From: Prasinococcaceae sp. CCMP 1430
Lineage: Eukaryota > Prasinodermophyta > Palmophyllophyceae > Prasinococcales > Prasinococcaceae
Assembly (NCBI GenBank): GCA_013416795.1
Contig: RQSC01001337.1
Coordinates: 101,361 to 113,929, forward strand
DNA: 12,569 nucleotides
Reading direction: 5' to 3'
Shown: piece by piece, positions 1 through 7,854 of the stretch
Layout of the letters: each line of letters opens with the position of its first letter
Position numbering within the stretch: position 1 is the stretch's first letter
Position numbers and translations under genes: made by a program
Notes under the pieces: model-generated
What the model was told of the DNA's origin: nothing
The model's database searches: none
Seen by the model: the letters and a program-made list of their open reading frames with translations, nothing else

Positions 1-327
1 AAAAAAAAAAAAAAAAAGCCCAAACGAAGGCCACGCGCGCAGCGCAGCTGCTGCTCGTGCGTGTGGCACGCGCGCCGGCGACGCGATGGCACCGCGGGGG
101 CTTCGATGCCACGTGCGCGTGTGGTCGCGCGCGGGCCGCGCACTGCGCGTCGCCCCTCCCCCCCAGGTCGCACCAAACGCCCGCCTGCGCCCGCGCCGCC
201 CCGGGCGCGCCAAACGCCCGCCCGCGCCCGCGCCCGCGCCTCCCTGCGCTGCCGCGGGCCTTGCTTGCAAAGCCCACCGGAGCCGACCGCTGACGACCCG
301 CCCTCCGCCGCTGGCGACGCGCAACAG
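1..327 (+). other. 3' part of an eL42 intron, beginning with an A17 run
   Basis: Positions 1-17 are all A. The rest is GC-rich with no reading frame resembling the missing part of eL42. The segment ends with a branch-point-like CCGCTGACG near 288-296 and the acceptor CAG at 325-327, directly before the recognisable eL42 exon. I read it as the 3' part of an intron that begins outside the window. At 327 nt or more it is longer than the other introns seen here (116-192 nt). The A17 run may be a simple repeat or an assembly edge. Confidence 0.6.
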
Positions 328-464
328 AGGCCAAGACCACCAAGAAGATCGTGCTCAAGCTGCAGTGCACGCAGTGCAAGCGCATCGCGCAGAAGGCCAT
401 CAAGCGCTGCAAGCACTTCGAGATCGGCGCCGACCGCAAGAAGAAGAAGGGCAGCATGTACTAA
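328..464 (+). CDS. RPL42: 60S ribosomal protein eL42 (L44/L36a), last exon
   Basis: This is the C-terminal exon of eL42, a zinc-binding protein of the large ribosomal subunit near the E site. From 330 the frame reads [12 protein letters not shown], then CTQC, then [18 protein letters not shown], and stops at TAA 462-464. The AKTTKKIVL and RCKHFE blocks are hallmarks of the family, and the CxxC pair is spaced as in the yeast protein. Exon 328 begins with AG after CAG, so the split codon is probably Lys (A from the previous exon). The N-terminal half (roughly the first 60 residues) lies upstream of the window. The end is SMY, whereas the homologues I know end in QF. Strong codon bias fits a highly expressed gene. 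It is convergent with the EDM2-like gene, 293 bp away. I am sure of the identity; only the exact acceptor is slightly open. Confidence 0.93.
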
Positions 465-757
465 GCGTACTGCTGGCCGCGGCAGCATCTTAATTTTGCG
501 CCGTGCCTGCGCACGCGCGGCGGCCGAGGCGGCGGGCGGCCCGAGGCGGCCGTCCGTCCCGTGCCCGCGCGCATGTAAGCACGCGCAGCAGTGGGGGTCT
601 CAACTCGCGCGCACGGGCCGCCGCGCCGCGACGACGACGCCTCTCCCCGTCCCCCTCCCTCACCGCCCAGCATCAGCATCACCAGCATCCACAACGTTGT
701 CCCCGCTTTCTCGTCACATCCCCCTGCAAACAAACAAACAAACAAAAAACGCCGTCA
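465..757. other. Convergent intergenic region (3' flanks of eL42 and EDM2-like)
   Basis: It holds the 3' flanks of two convergent genes. An AT patch (TTAATTTT) lies at about 490-497, and TGTAA at 574-578 lies 110 nt after the eL42 stop. TGTAA is the usual polyadenylation signal of volvocine green algae, but no such signal follows the HBS1 or AlkB-like stops, so it may be chance. A (CAAA)n tract at 727-749 reads on the minus strand as a T-rich tract ending in TTTGCAG, which could be a splice acceptor of the EDM2-like gene. No further gene is seen. Confidence 0.5.
727..749. repeat. (CAAA)n microsatellite
   Basis: Four CAAA units are followed by CAAAAAA. The tract lies just 3' of the EDM2-like stop codon (758-760). 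On the minus strand it is G/T-rich and is followed at once by CAG at 726-724. Confidence 0.9.
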
Positions 758-3700
758 TTACCGCCGCCCTCGCGCATAAGAGGAAGAGTCCTGCTCGCCT
801 CGCCGCCGCGAGCCCGCGGCCGCTCGGCCCCCCCCCCGGCGCGGCAGCGCCCGGCATGGCAGGGCGGGCGCCGCCTCGATCGCGTGGCGCACGACGTCCC
901 CCACCTCGTCCTCGTGCCCCCCCCCGCCGGCGAAGGTCGCGCGGTCCGCCGCCGTCACGCGCACGTAGAGGCGGACGACCGTCAGCTTGTTGGTCTGCTG
1001 GTCCAGCAGGCACTTGTCCAGCTCGCTCTGGTTCTGCTTGGTGCGGTCCTTGGAGCCCGGGAAGAAGAAGGCCGCGCCCGCGCAGAGGGTCCTGTCCTGG
1101 TCCACCAGCCGATAGTCCTGGGGGTGGTCGGTGTCCGCCGGGCAGATGATGGCGAGCACGCGCGGCTGCAGCTCGCGCGCCGCGTGGGCCATGAACTTGT
1201 AGGCCAGGTTGCGGCCGCCGCCGCTGACGTCGAAGCCGAACGGCGGGTTGAGGCCCACCACCAGCCGGTCGCCCGGCGGCAACCAGCGGTGGCTCGCGCG
1301 CGTGAGCCGCATGAAGTCGTACTGCTCGAAGTCGCGGTCGTTCCTCGCCAGAAAGATGTCGAAGCCGCGGAATGCCAGCCCGCGCAGGCCGTCCCCCTGC
1401 AGCTCGTCGCGCGCGATGGCCAGCCACTCGTTCGAGCCGCACGAGTGGTCGATGAGCATATCGTCGTCGCGCAGCAGCGGCCGCAGCTTGCGCACGATCT
1501 CGCGCAGGTGGTCGGACTGCGGCGCGCGCGCGGTGGCGCGAGTGCGCCGAGTCAGCGGCGCACCGCAGGCGCGCGCGCGCCAAGGGACGCCAGCCGCCCT
1601 CCCCACCCCGCAACGCTCGTCCGCGACAGCGCGGCGCTCCCGCCCCGTCCTCCGCAACAACAAAAAATACGTCACTCACCTTGGTGAAGTTGCGACCGAA
1701 GCTCGAGTACGTCGCCCTGTCCCTGTACGGCGCGGTGAACGCCGGCAGGCGCGACATGAGGACGTCGATGGTGCGCAGGTCCTCCCGCCGGCACGTCTCC
1801 CTCGCCGCCCGCTCGTTCCCCTGGCGCAGGGCCCTCATCGCCAGCTCGGCCTGGCTCACGACGTTGCGCACGTACTCGCGCGAGGGCATGCGGAAGTCCA
1901 GCGCCGACGCGTGGTACGGGAAGACCTGCACGATGCCGGCCTCCACCTGGGACAGGCTGGGCAGGCCAGCCTCGCGCACGGCCTCGCACACCTCCTCCAC
2001 CGCCGCGCGCGCCGCGGCGAGCGCGCCGTCGTCGTCCGCCGCGGGCACCAGGGGCGGCGCCACCTTGCCATCCTCCTCCGCCCGGGGGGGATCGTCGCCC
2101 CCGCCCGCGCCCTCGCCCGCGCGCTCGCCCGCGCCCTCCCCCGCGCCGCTCCCTCCGCCCCCCGCACCTGTCGACCGCACGCGCTCCCCCCGCCGGCGCT
2201 TCACCACGGCGATGCCCTGGCGCATCCTCTCCTGGGTGAGGCGGGCCGGCGTGCTGCACTCCGGAAGGATGTCGTGCCGGAGGCAGTACATGATGTTGTC
2301 CTGCTCGGGCCAGTGGCGCCGCTCGCCCGCCGCCTCGCGCTCGCGGATGCCTTCGGGGAGGCAGCCCTCGTGGTAGGCCACGGGGCAGCGGCGGCACCGC
2401 AGCAGCGGGCGGTCCGCGGAGGCGCCCTCGCCGCACGCGGCGCAGCGGTGCAGCGGGCAGAAGAAGCTCACCGCGGCAGGGTCGCCGCGCCGAATGGCCT
2501 CCATTTTGGCCTCGTCGCTGGGCCGCTCGCCCTCCCCACCGTCGGCGAGGAGCATGACGTCGGCGGGCTTCACCCCCGCCTCGATCAGGCAGCGCATGTG
2601 GTAGAAGCGCCCGCAGCCGGCGTGCTGGCACTTCACCACGCGGTGGTCCCTCGGCGCGCCCTCGCGCGCGTCGCCCGTCTCGTGGCACCAGTAGCACTCG
2701 TGCGCCTCCTCCCTGCAGCTCTCGCACACCCAGCGATCGTTGGTGCCCTTGATGCGAAGGCGCTCGGCCTCGCTCAGGCGAATGCCCTTGCACTTCGAGG
2801 CCGGGTTGGCGTACTTGTGGAAGGAGCGCTTGCACGGACCGTCGCACATGAGCAGGTCGCCGCCGTCGTCGCAGAAGACACAGACGCCGTCGTTGGTGTC
2901 GTTGGTGTCGTTGGTGTCGCCGGCGTCGGGGCCGTCGGCGTCGTCCGATGCCGAGCCGTCGGCCGCCACGGCTCGCCGCGCCGTCGCCGCCGCCTGCGCG
3001 GCGCCCGAGCGCTTCACCGGCGTGATCCCCTCCGGCGCTACCAATTCGAAGTTCATGTCGATCTTCTCGCGATCGGAGGCCGGGATGACGTTGCCCGGCA
3101 CCGGATCGGCGTTTTCTTTCTCTTTTTTGTTGAACATGCCTCCATCGCGCTTGCGCCTGCGCTTGGGCTGATCCTCGTCGTCGTCTCCCCTCGCCTGCCG
3201 TGGCGGCTGCTGCGCCTGCGCGTTCGCCCCAGCTCCGGCGTCGCGCGCGCGTTTCGCGCGGCGCTCCTTCTCCTTGCCCTGCGCCTTCGTCATCACCTCC
3301 ATGGCCTGCCGGTGAAAGGCGCGAAAGGCAGAGGCAGGCCCTCGGGTCAGGCGCGCGTCGCCGCGCGCGCGCGCGCGCGCGCGCAGGCGATCGTGCGCAG
3401 GCCGGCGCGGCGCGCGCGCACCTTGTTGATGAAGGCTTTCGCCGCCTGGTTCGACGTCCGAGAGGCCCCCATCCCTGCCATGACTCTGCTGACCTGGAGA
3501 AGGCACTGAATGTCGTCCATGTGGGAGAACACCTCCGACGCGTTGCGCAGACGCCCCCTGTTGTTGGGCTCCAGCACCACCTCGGACACGCGCTCCGCGG
3601 TCTCTGCCGGCGGCGCCCGGGGGTGCGCGATGCAGTGCGACGCGGCCGCCACGCCTATCATGATCTCCTTCACGAACGGCCAGAAGTAAGGCTCGTACGC

Positions 3701-4573
3701 GGGCGAGGGCTGCGCGAGCTCCACCCACAGGGTGCTCCTCTTCAGCTGCAGGCACGCGAACAGCTTGGGCCGCGAGGCCGAGAGGTCCAGGCCGATCGCG
3801 CGCACGACCTTGTTTTTGACCTCAGCGCCGGCGGAGGCGCCGTCCAAGATCTCGCCGTGCAAGTAGCACCGCACGCCCTGCTCGCCAACGACCTTGGGCG
3901 AACACTGTGGAGGGTCCTCGCCGGATCTCCGCGCGCCCTGCACACCCTCCGTGAACATGAAGTCCTTCAGGCGGTGGGCGCCGGCCGGTGCTTGACCCGC
4001 CCGGCCGGACCCGCCCGCCCCGTCGGCACCACCGCCGGCACGCGCGTCCTTGGCGGTCAAGTCGATCAGGAAGCCCGGCCTGCCGCCCCCGCCAGCCTCG
4101 CCCCCCCCGGCGCCCTCCTCCTCGGCGTCGCTCGCGCCAGCCTCGCCCCCGCCGGCGCCCTCCTCCTCGGCGTCGCCCCCGCCAGCCTCGCCCCCGCCGG
4201 CGCCCTCCTCCTCGGCGTCGCCCTCATCGCCCCCAAGCGTGCCGGGAAACACGTCCAACCGCGTGTCGGGAAACAACGCGTGGTGCTCCGTCGCTCGGAT
4301 CACGGCGACTCGGGCGGCGGGAGGCAGCTGGTCCAACGCCGATTCGCCGTCCTCGGTGGCCGCGGGCGTCCACTGCAGGCTGCCGTCGGGCGTCGTCGAG
4401 TAGCCTCCAGCGTGGAGCTCGCTCAACTGGGTGGGCGCCCCCGCCTGCAGGTCCTCCTCATCCGGCGGCACGACGAGCAGCCACTGCGCGCGCCGCCGCC
4501 CGCGCTGGAGCTCATCGTCGTCGCTGCCCCCACCCCCCCCCAGGCGAAACACGCGCGCGCGCACGCGCGCCAT
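758..4573 (-). CDS. EDM2: EDM2-like protein: PHD-type zinc modules plus methyltransferase-like domain
   Basis: Model: complement(join(758..1516, 1680..3305, 3422..4573)), 1178 aa; both introns are phase 0 (163 and 116 nt). In Arabidopsis (about 1300 aa) EDM2 is a nuclear protein that reads histone marks and controls heterochromatic introns and polyadenylation. Residues about 200-365 match the EDM2 N-terminal region (HRLKDFMF, YLHGEILD, GLDLSASRPK, FWPFVKEIMIGV). An acidic linker holds TNDTNDTND. PHD1 spans 526-581 (C4HC3: C526, C529, C538, C542, H547, C556, C578, C581). An extended PHD follows at 588-670 and a third Cys/His module at 672-728. YSSFGRNFTK (917-926) leads into the methyltransferase-like domain, with LIDHSCGSNEW at 947-957 and LNPPFG at 1015-1020. 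Met4573 is chosen because low-complexity shadow sequence lies upstream. The last 70 residues are GC-rich low complexity, and an alternative last intron is possible. Catalysis is unproven: the equivalent plant domain is regarded as degenerate. Confidence 0.88.
2889..2919 (-). repeat. 9-bp tandem repeat coding TND-TND-TND
   Basis: The 9-bp unit GTTGGTGTC (plus-strand reading) is repeated three times, encoding Thr-Asn-Asp three times in the acidic linker just before the first PHD finger of the EDM2-like protein. Confidence 0.85.
4091..4225 (-). repeat. 45-bp tandem repeat, three copies, coding in EDM2-like exon 1
   Basis: Three 45-bp units start at 4091, 4136 and 4181. On the minus strand they encode three 15-residue copies of a DAEEEGAGGGEAG-like acidic, Gly-rich linker at residues about 117-162, between the N-terminal tail and the conserved EDM2 region. 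The unit is a multiple of 3, so copy number can change without shifting the frame. Confidence 0.9.
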
Positions 4574-4755
4574 TGCGCCGCGCCGCGCCGCGCCGCGGCG
4601 ACGAGCGCGCGAGCGCGCGGAGGCCTGCGCGCGCGCCGGGGGCGACGGAAAGGGGAAGAGTGGTGGCGGAGAAGCGGGCGCGCCTGCCCGTGGCGCGGGG
4701 TCGATGGGCCCGCCGCTGCTGACTGCGACGCGCCCACGCTTTCGCGCCGCTCGCG
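4574..4755. promoter_or_regulatory. 182-bp divergent promoter region (EDM2-like and HBS1)
   Basis: Only 182 bp separate the proposed start codons of the minus-strand EDM2-like gene and the plus-strand HBS1 gene, so both promoters and 5' leaders must lie here or overlap exon 1. It begins with CGCCG repeats (about 4575-4600) and is GC-rich, with no TATA-like sequence. A purine-rich patch follows (about 4645-4680). The bidirectional function is inferred from layout. Confidence 0.5.
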
Positions 4756-6977
4756 ATGCCGGCCGCGCCGCCCCGTCCCGCGCGGGCGCGCAGCTACGGG
4801 GACTACGACGATTACGGCGACTACGACGACTACGCCGCGCCCAAGCCCAAGCCCAAGCCCAAGCCGAAACCCGCGCCCAAGCCGGCGCCCAAGCCGGCGC
4901 CCACGCCAAAGGCGCGCGATGAGGGCGAGGCGTCGGGGAGCGGTGCGTGCGCGGCGCGCTGGACGACCAAGATGCGCGCAGCGGCCCCCGCGGCCAAGCG
5001 CGCGTGCGGGCGCCCGCCGAGGCGGCGCGTACCCTCCCTCTTCCCCCCTACTTGGAACCCACCCACCCCCGGCGCGCGCTGACGTCCTCTCAATGCCCTG
5101 TCCGTCCCTCGATGACGCGCGGGCGCGCGCGCAGGCCCGGCTGAGGCGCTCGCAGCCGAGCTCGAGTCGGCGTCGCTGGGCGGTAAGGGGGCGCAGGCTC
5201 AGCAGGCGCAGCGCGTGTCCGCGGCGGCCGCCGCGGCCAACGTGAGCGAGTACGCGCCGACGGCCGCCGACCGGCGCGCCGCCGAGGCGGCCGCGGACGG
5301 AGCGTCGGGTGCGGGAGTCGAAGCGTCAATCGTTGTGCTCGGTCACGTGGACGCAGGAAAGAGCACGCTGGTGGGGCACCTGCTCGCGCAGACGGGCGCC
5401 GTGAGCGCGCGCGACGTCGACAAGCTGCGACACCATGCGTCCAAGTCGGGGCAGGGCGCGAGCGCGCTCGCCTGGATCATGGACGCCACGGAGGGCGAGC
5501 GCGGGCGCGGCGTGACCGCCGACGTGGCGATGACGCACTTCGACGCCGCGCCGGGCGTGCGATGCGCTCTGCTCGACGCGCCAGGGCACAGGGACTTCGT
5601 TCCAAACATGATCGCGGGCGCCGCGCAGGCCGACGTGGCCGTGCTGGTCGTCGACGCGAGCCCGCAGGCGTTCGAGCGGGGCTTCGAGCGAGGCGGCCAG
5701 ACGCGCGAGCATGCGGCGCTCGCCCGCGCGCTGGGCGTGTCGCGATGCGTCGTGGCCGTCAATAAGATGGACCGCGCCGGCTGGGACTGCGCGCGCTTCG
5801 ACGCCATCCGGCAGCACCTCGCGCCCTACCTGGCGTCGGTGGGCTTTGGGGCCAAGGCGTGCGCGTGGGTTCCTCTGAGCGGCCTCGCGGGTGACAACCT
5901 CACCCGGCCGCCCGAAGGCGCCGAGGCAGCAGCAGCGCTCGAACGATGGTGCGTCCCTACGCGTGCACGTTTGCTCTTGCGGTGTGCGTTTGCACGCTCT
6001 GTGCACGCGCGCGACAACCGCGCGCCGTCCCCAGGAATGCTCTCGGTGTCTGACGCCAGCCGCCCCCCCACCACCACCACCACGCTCGGCACATGTCTGT
6101 GGCCCTTACAGGAGCAGCGAGGTGGACACGCTCACGGAAGCGCTCGCGTCGGCCGCGCGTGCCGTTGCCTCGGCGCGCACGCCCGAGGATGCGCTCCTGC
6201 CGCTGCGATTGCCGGTGGCAGCTGCCGTGGACAAGAATGAAAGCCGCGATATTGGCACGGGCTGCGCCGGCAAAGTCGCCGCTGGGGCGGTGGCGCCGGG
6301 CCAGAAGGTGCGGACGCCCGCTCGGCGCGCGCACGCAAGACGCACCACGCGCGCGCCGCCCGCGCGCGCTCTGACAAGGCGCGCGCTCTTTCCCCGGCAT
6401 GCCCGCCTGCCCTGCTGCTTTCCTGCCTGCCTTACATGCGCGTCGTGTGAAGGTTGTGGTGCTTCCTGGCGGCGTGGATGCCGTGGTCAAGGTGGTGCGA
6501 CGGTGCGGCGCCGCCGCGCCCGCTGCGGCGGCGGGCCAGTCTGCCGAGATTGGTCTTTCTCCGGCCGGCGGCGCAGACGCGGCAGCGCTCGGGGCGGCGC
6601 TCCGACGCGGCGCGGTCGTCTGTGCGGGCGCGGCGCCGGCACCGGCGGCTGTCAGGGTCGAGTGCAGGGTGCAGACGCTCGAGCTCGCACTGCCGCTGCT
6701 CAAGGGCGCGAGCGCAACGCTCCACGTGGCCGTGGGCGCCGCGCCGTGCGTGGTGTCGCGGCTCGTCGCGCTGCACGACCCCTCCACGAACGAGGTCACG
6801 CGCGCGCGCCCCCGAGCGGTCGCCTCGCGCTGCGCGGCGACGATCGAGGTCGAGCTCGTCGAGGGCGAGCGCATCGTGTGCGAGGAGTACGCGCGCTGCC
6901 GCTCGCTCGGGCGGCTGTGCCTGCGCGACGGCGGTCGCACCCTCGCCGTGGGCATCGTCACCAAGGTGCTCGACTAA
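4756..6977 (+). CDS. HBS1: HBS1, ribosome-rescue GTPase (eRF3/EF-1alpha family)
   Basis: Model: join(4756..4942, 5135..5948, 6112..6307, 6453..6977), 573 aa; introns of 192 (phase 1), 163 (phase 2) and 145 nt (phase 0). HBS1 with Dom34/Pelota splits stalled ribosomes in no-go and non-stop decay in the cytoplasm. The N-terminus has Tyr/Asp repeats (GDYDDYGDYDDY), as in HBS1 proteins, then Lys-Pro repeats. GTPase motifs: GHVDAGKS 132-139 (P-loop), GVT 188-190 (switch I), DAPGH 210-214, NKMD 272-275 and the SGL-type G5 shortly after. GGQTREHAALARALGV and FVPNMIAGAAQADVAVLVVDAS separate HBS1 from eRF3 and EF-1alpha. Domain II starts at LPLRLPVA with GTGCAGKVAAGAVAPGQK, and domain III ends GRLCLRDGGRTLAVGIVTKVLD. 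It is somewhat shorter than yeast (611) and human (684) HBS1; I see no UBA-like HBS1 N-domain. The last acceptor is AAG rather than CAG. Confidence 0.92.
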
Positions 6978-7014
6978 GAACCCGTCCGCGCGGCTCTGCA
7001 TATGCAGTGCAGTA

Positions 7015-7033
7015 TTTAAACCCTAAACCCTTA
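7015..7033. repeat. Short telomere-like (CCCTAAA) tract
   Basis: The sequence TTTAAACCCTAAACCCTTA holds almost two units of the plant-type telomere repeat (TTTAGGG/CCCTAAA). It lies 38 bp after the HBS1 stop. It is too short for a true telomere; it could be a telo-box-like regulatory motif or a scar. Confidence 0.6.
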
Positions 7034-7370
7034 TTATCGGATAAGGCCATATCAGATCGCATGCGCGGTGCGCGTACGCGTGCGGCGGGAAGGCGCGTTC
7101 GAAAGCGCATGCGAATGCGAATGCGCGAAACGGGCACGCGCGCGCAAGTGGGGCGTTGGTGGTGGTGGTGTGTGTGGGGAGGAGGTGGGCTGGAGGGCGG
7201 TGCGCGCGTGTCGTGTGGGCGCGCGCGCGTACGCGGGGGCACCACAGGGCGCGCGGGGCGCCGGCTGGAGAGGAGGCCGCGGGCGGATTCGTGATGGGCG
7301 GCGGCGCGCGCGGGCGCCTGCGGTCGATGTGGAACCCAAATATACATATGATAACATATACACTACCTTT

Positions 7371-7536
7371 ATGGATTCGCTCTCGGAGTCGTCATTTTTA
7401 TGGGATTCCATAGAATCCATCCGTTGCAGCGACCGCGCGCGGAATGCGGAATCCGGATGACAGATCATACGCCCAAAATCGCGCCGGTATGGATTCGCTA
7501 CAATTAATTACAAAATGTTGGAATCCATGGAATCCA
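7371..7536. repeat. AT-rich island with repeated GGATTC/GAATCC motifs
   Basis: ATGGATTCGCT occurs at 7371-7381 and again at 7489-7499 as a direct repeat. An inverted repeat GGATTC-CATA-GAATCC lies at 7403-7418, and GGAATCCATGGAATCCA (a tandem pair) at 7520-7536. The blocks at 7403 and 7520 face each other as imperfect inverted repeats about 120 bp apart. This could be a degenerate MITE-like element or clustered protein-binding sites upstream of the AlkB-like gene; neither is shown. Confidence 0.5.
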
Positions 7537-7632
7537 CTTTGCGGGGCGGATGGTGGGTGGGGTGGTTGCTGCTGCTGCACCGGCGACGGGACGGCGTCCC
7601 AGGACGCTGGCGACTGGCGAGGGCGGTGACTG

Positions 7633-7655
7633 CCGCCAGCTGGCGCTGCTGGCGG
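7633..7655. other. Hairpin-forming inverted repeat
   Basis: CCGCCAGC (7633-7640) and GCTGGCGG (7648-7655) form a perfect 8-bp GC-rich stem with a 7-nt loop. It lies about 200 bp upstream of the AlkB-like gene. In this GC-rich DNA it may be chance. Confidence 0.35.
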
Positions 7656-7854
7656 GATGACCCCGGGTCGGACCCGCTGAGGACCCGCACGCCGGTCCAC
7701 GCCCCGGTCTTGAGGCAGGGGCCGCCCTGGTCGAGCTGTGGATCCGTCCGGGGTTCTTCGTGGCTTTCCCCTTCTTGACACGCGCACCAACCGTCACGCG
7801 CAGCAGCACCTCCCACGCGCAGGTCAAAACACACGCATCAGAAACCAATACCAA

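Larger units (their letters stand above)
6978..7854. other. Intergenic region between HBS1 and the AlkB-like gene
   Basis: No convincing gene is seen in these 877 bp. The first 80 bp are the AT-richer HBS1 3' flank with a telomere-like tract. About 7060-7320 is GC-rich with CGCATGCG-like runs and a (GGT)n patch. About 7330-7540 is an AT-rich island with repeated GGATTC/GAATCC motifs. A perfect 8-bp inverted repeat with a 7-nt loop lies at 7633-7655. About 7760-7854 is probably the 5' leader of the AlkB-like gene. Open frames here are short, lack ATG starts or are low complexity. Confidence 0.5.

Noticed and set aside
3361-3385. GC dinucleotide run as a functional Z-DNA element
   Set aside because: It lies inside the first EDM2-like intron, and similar CG runs occur throughout the window, so no specific role can be argued.
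1209-3509. A plus-strand open frame of 766 codons
   Set aside because: It is antisense to the EDM2-like exons, whose minus-strand frame carries clear PHD and methyltransferase motifs. The plus-strand product is Arg/Ala/Val low complexity, a shadow of GC-rich third positions.
3200-5245. A plus-strand open frame of 681 codons across the EDM2-like and HBS1 starts
   Set aside because: It has no recognisable motif, runs antisense to EDM2-like exon 1 and overlaps HBS1 exon 1 in another frame.
7015-7033. True telomere or chromosome end
   Set aside because: There are fewer than two repeat units, with genes on both sides.
7088-7104. tRNA T-loop-like GCGTTCGAAAGCGC
   Set aside because: It is a local palindrome; no acceptor, D or anticodon arm could be fitted around it.
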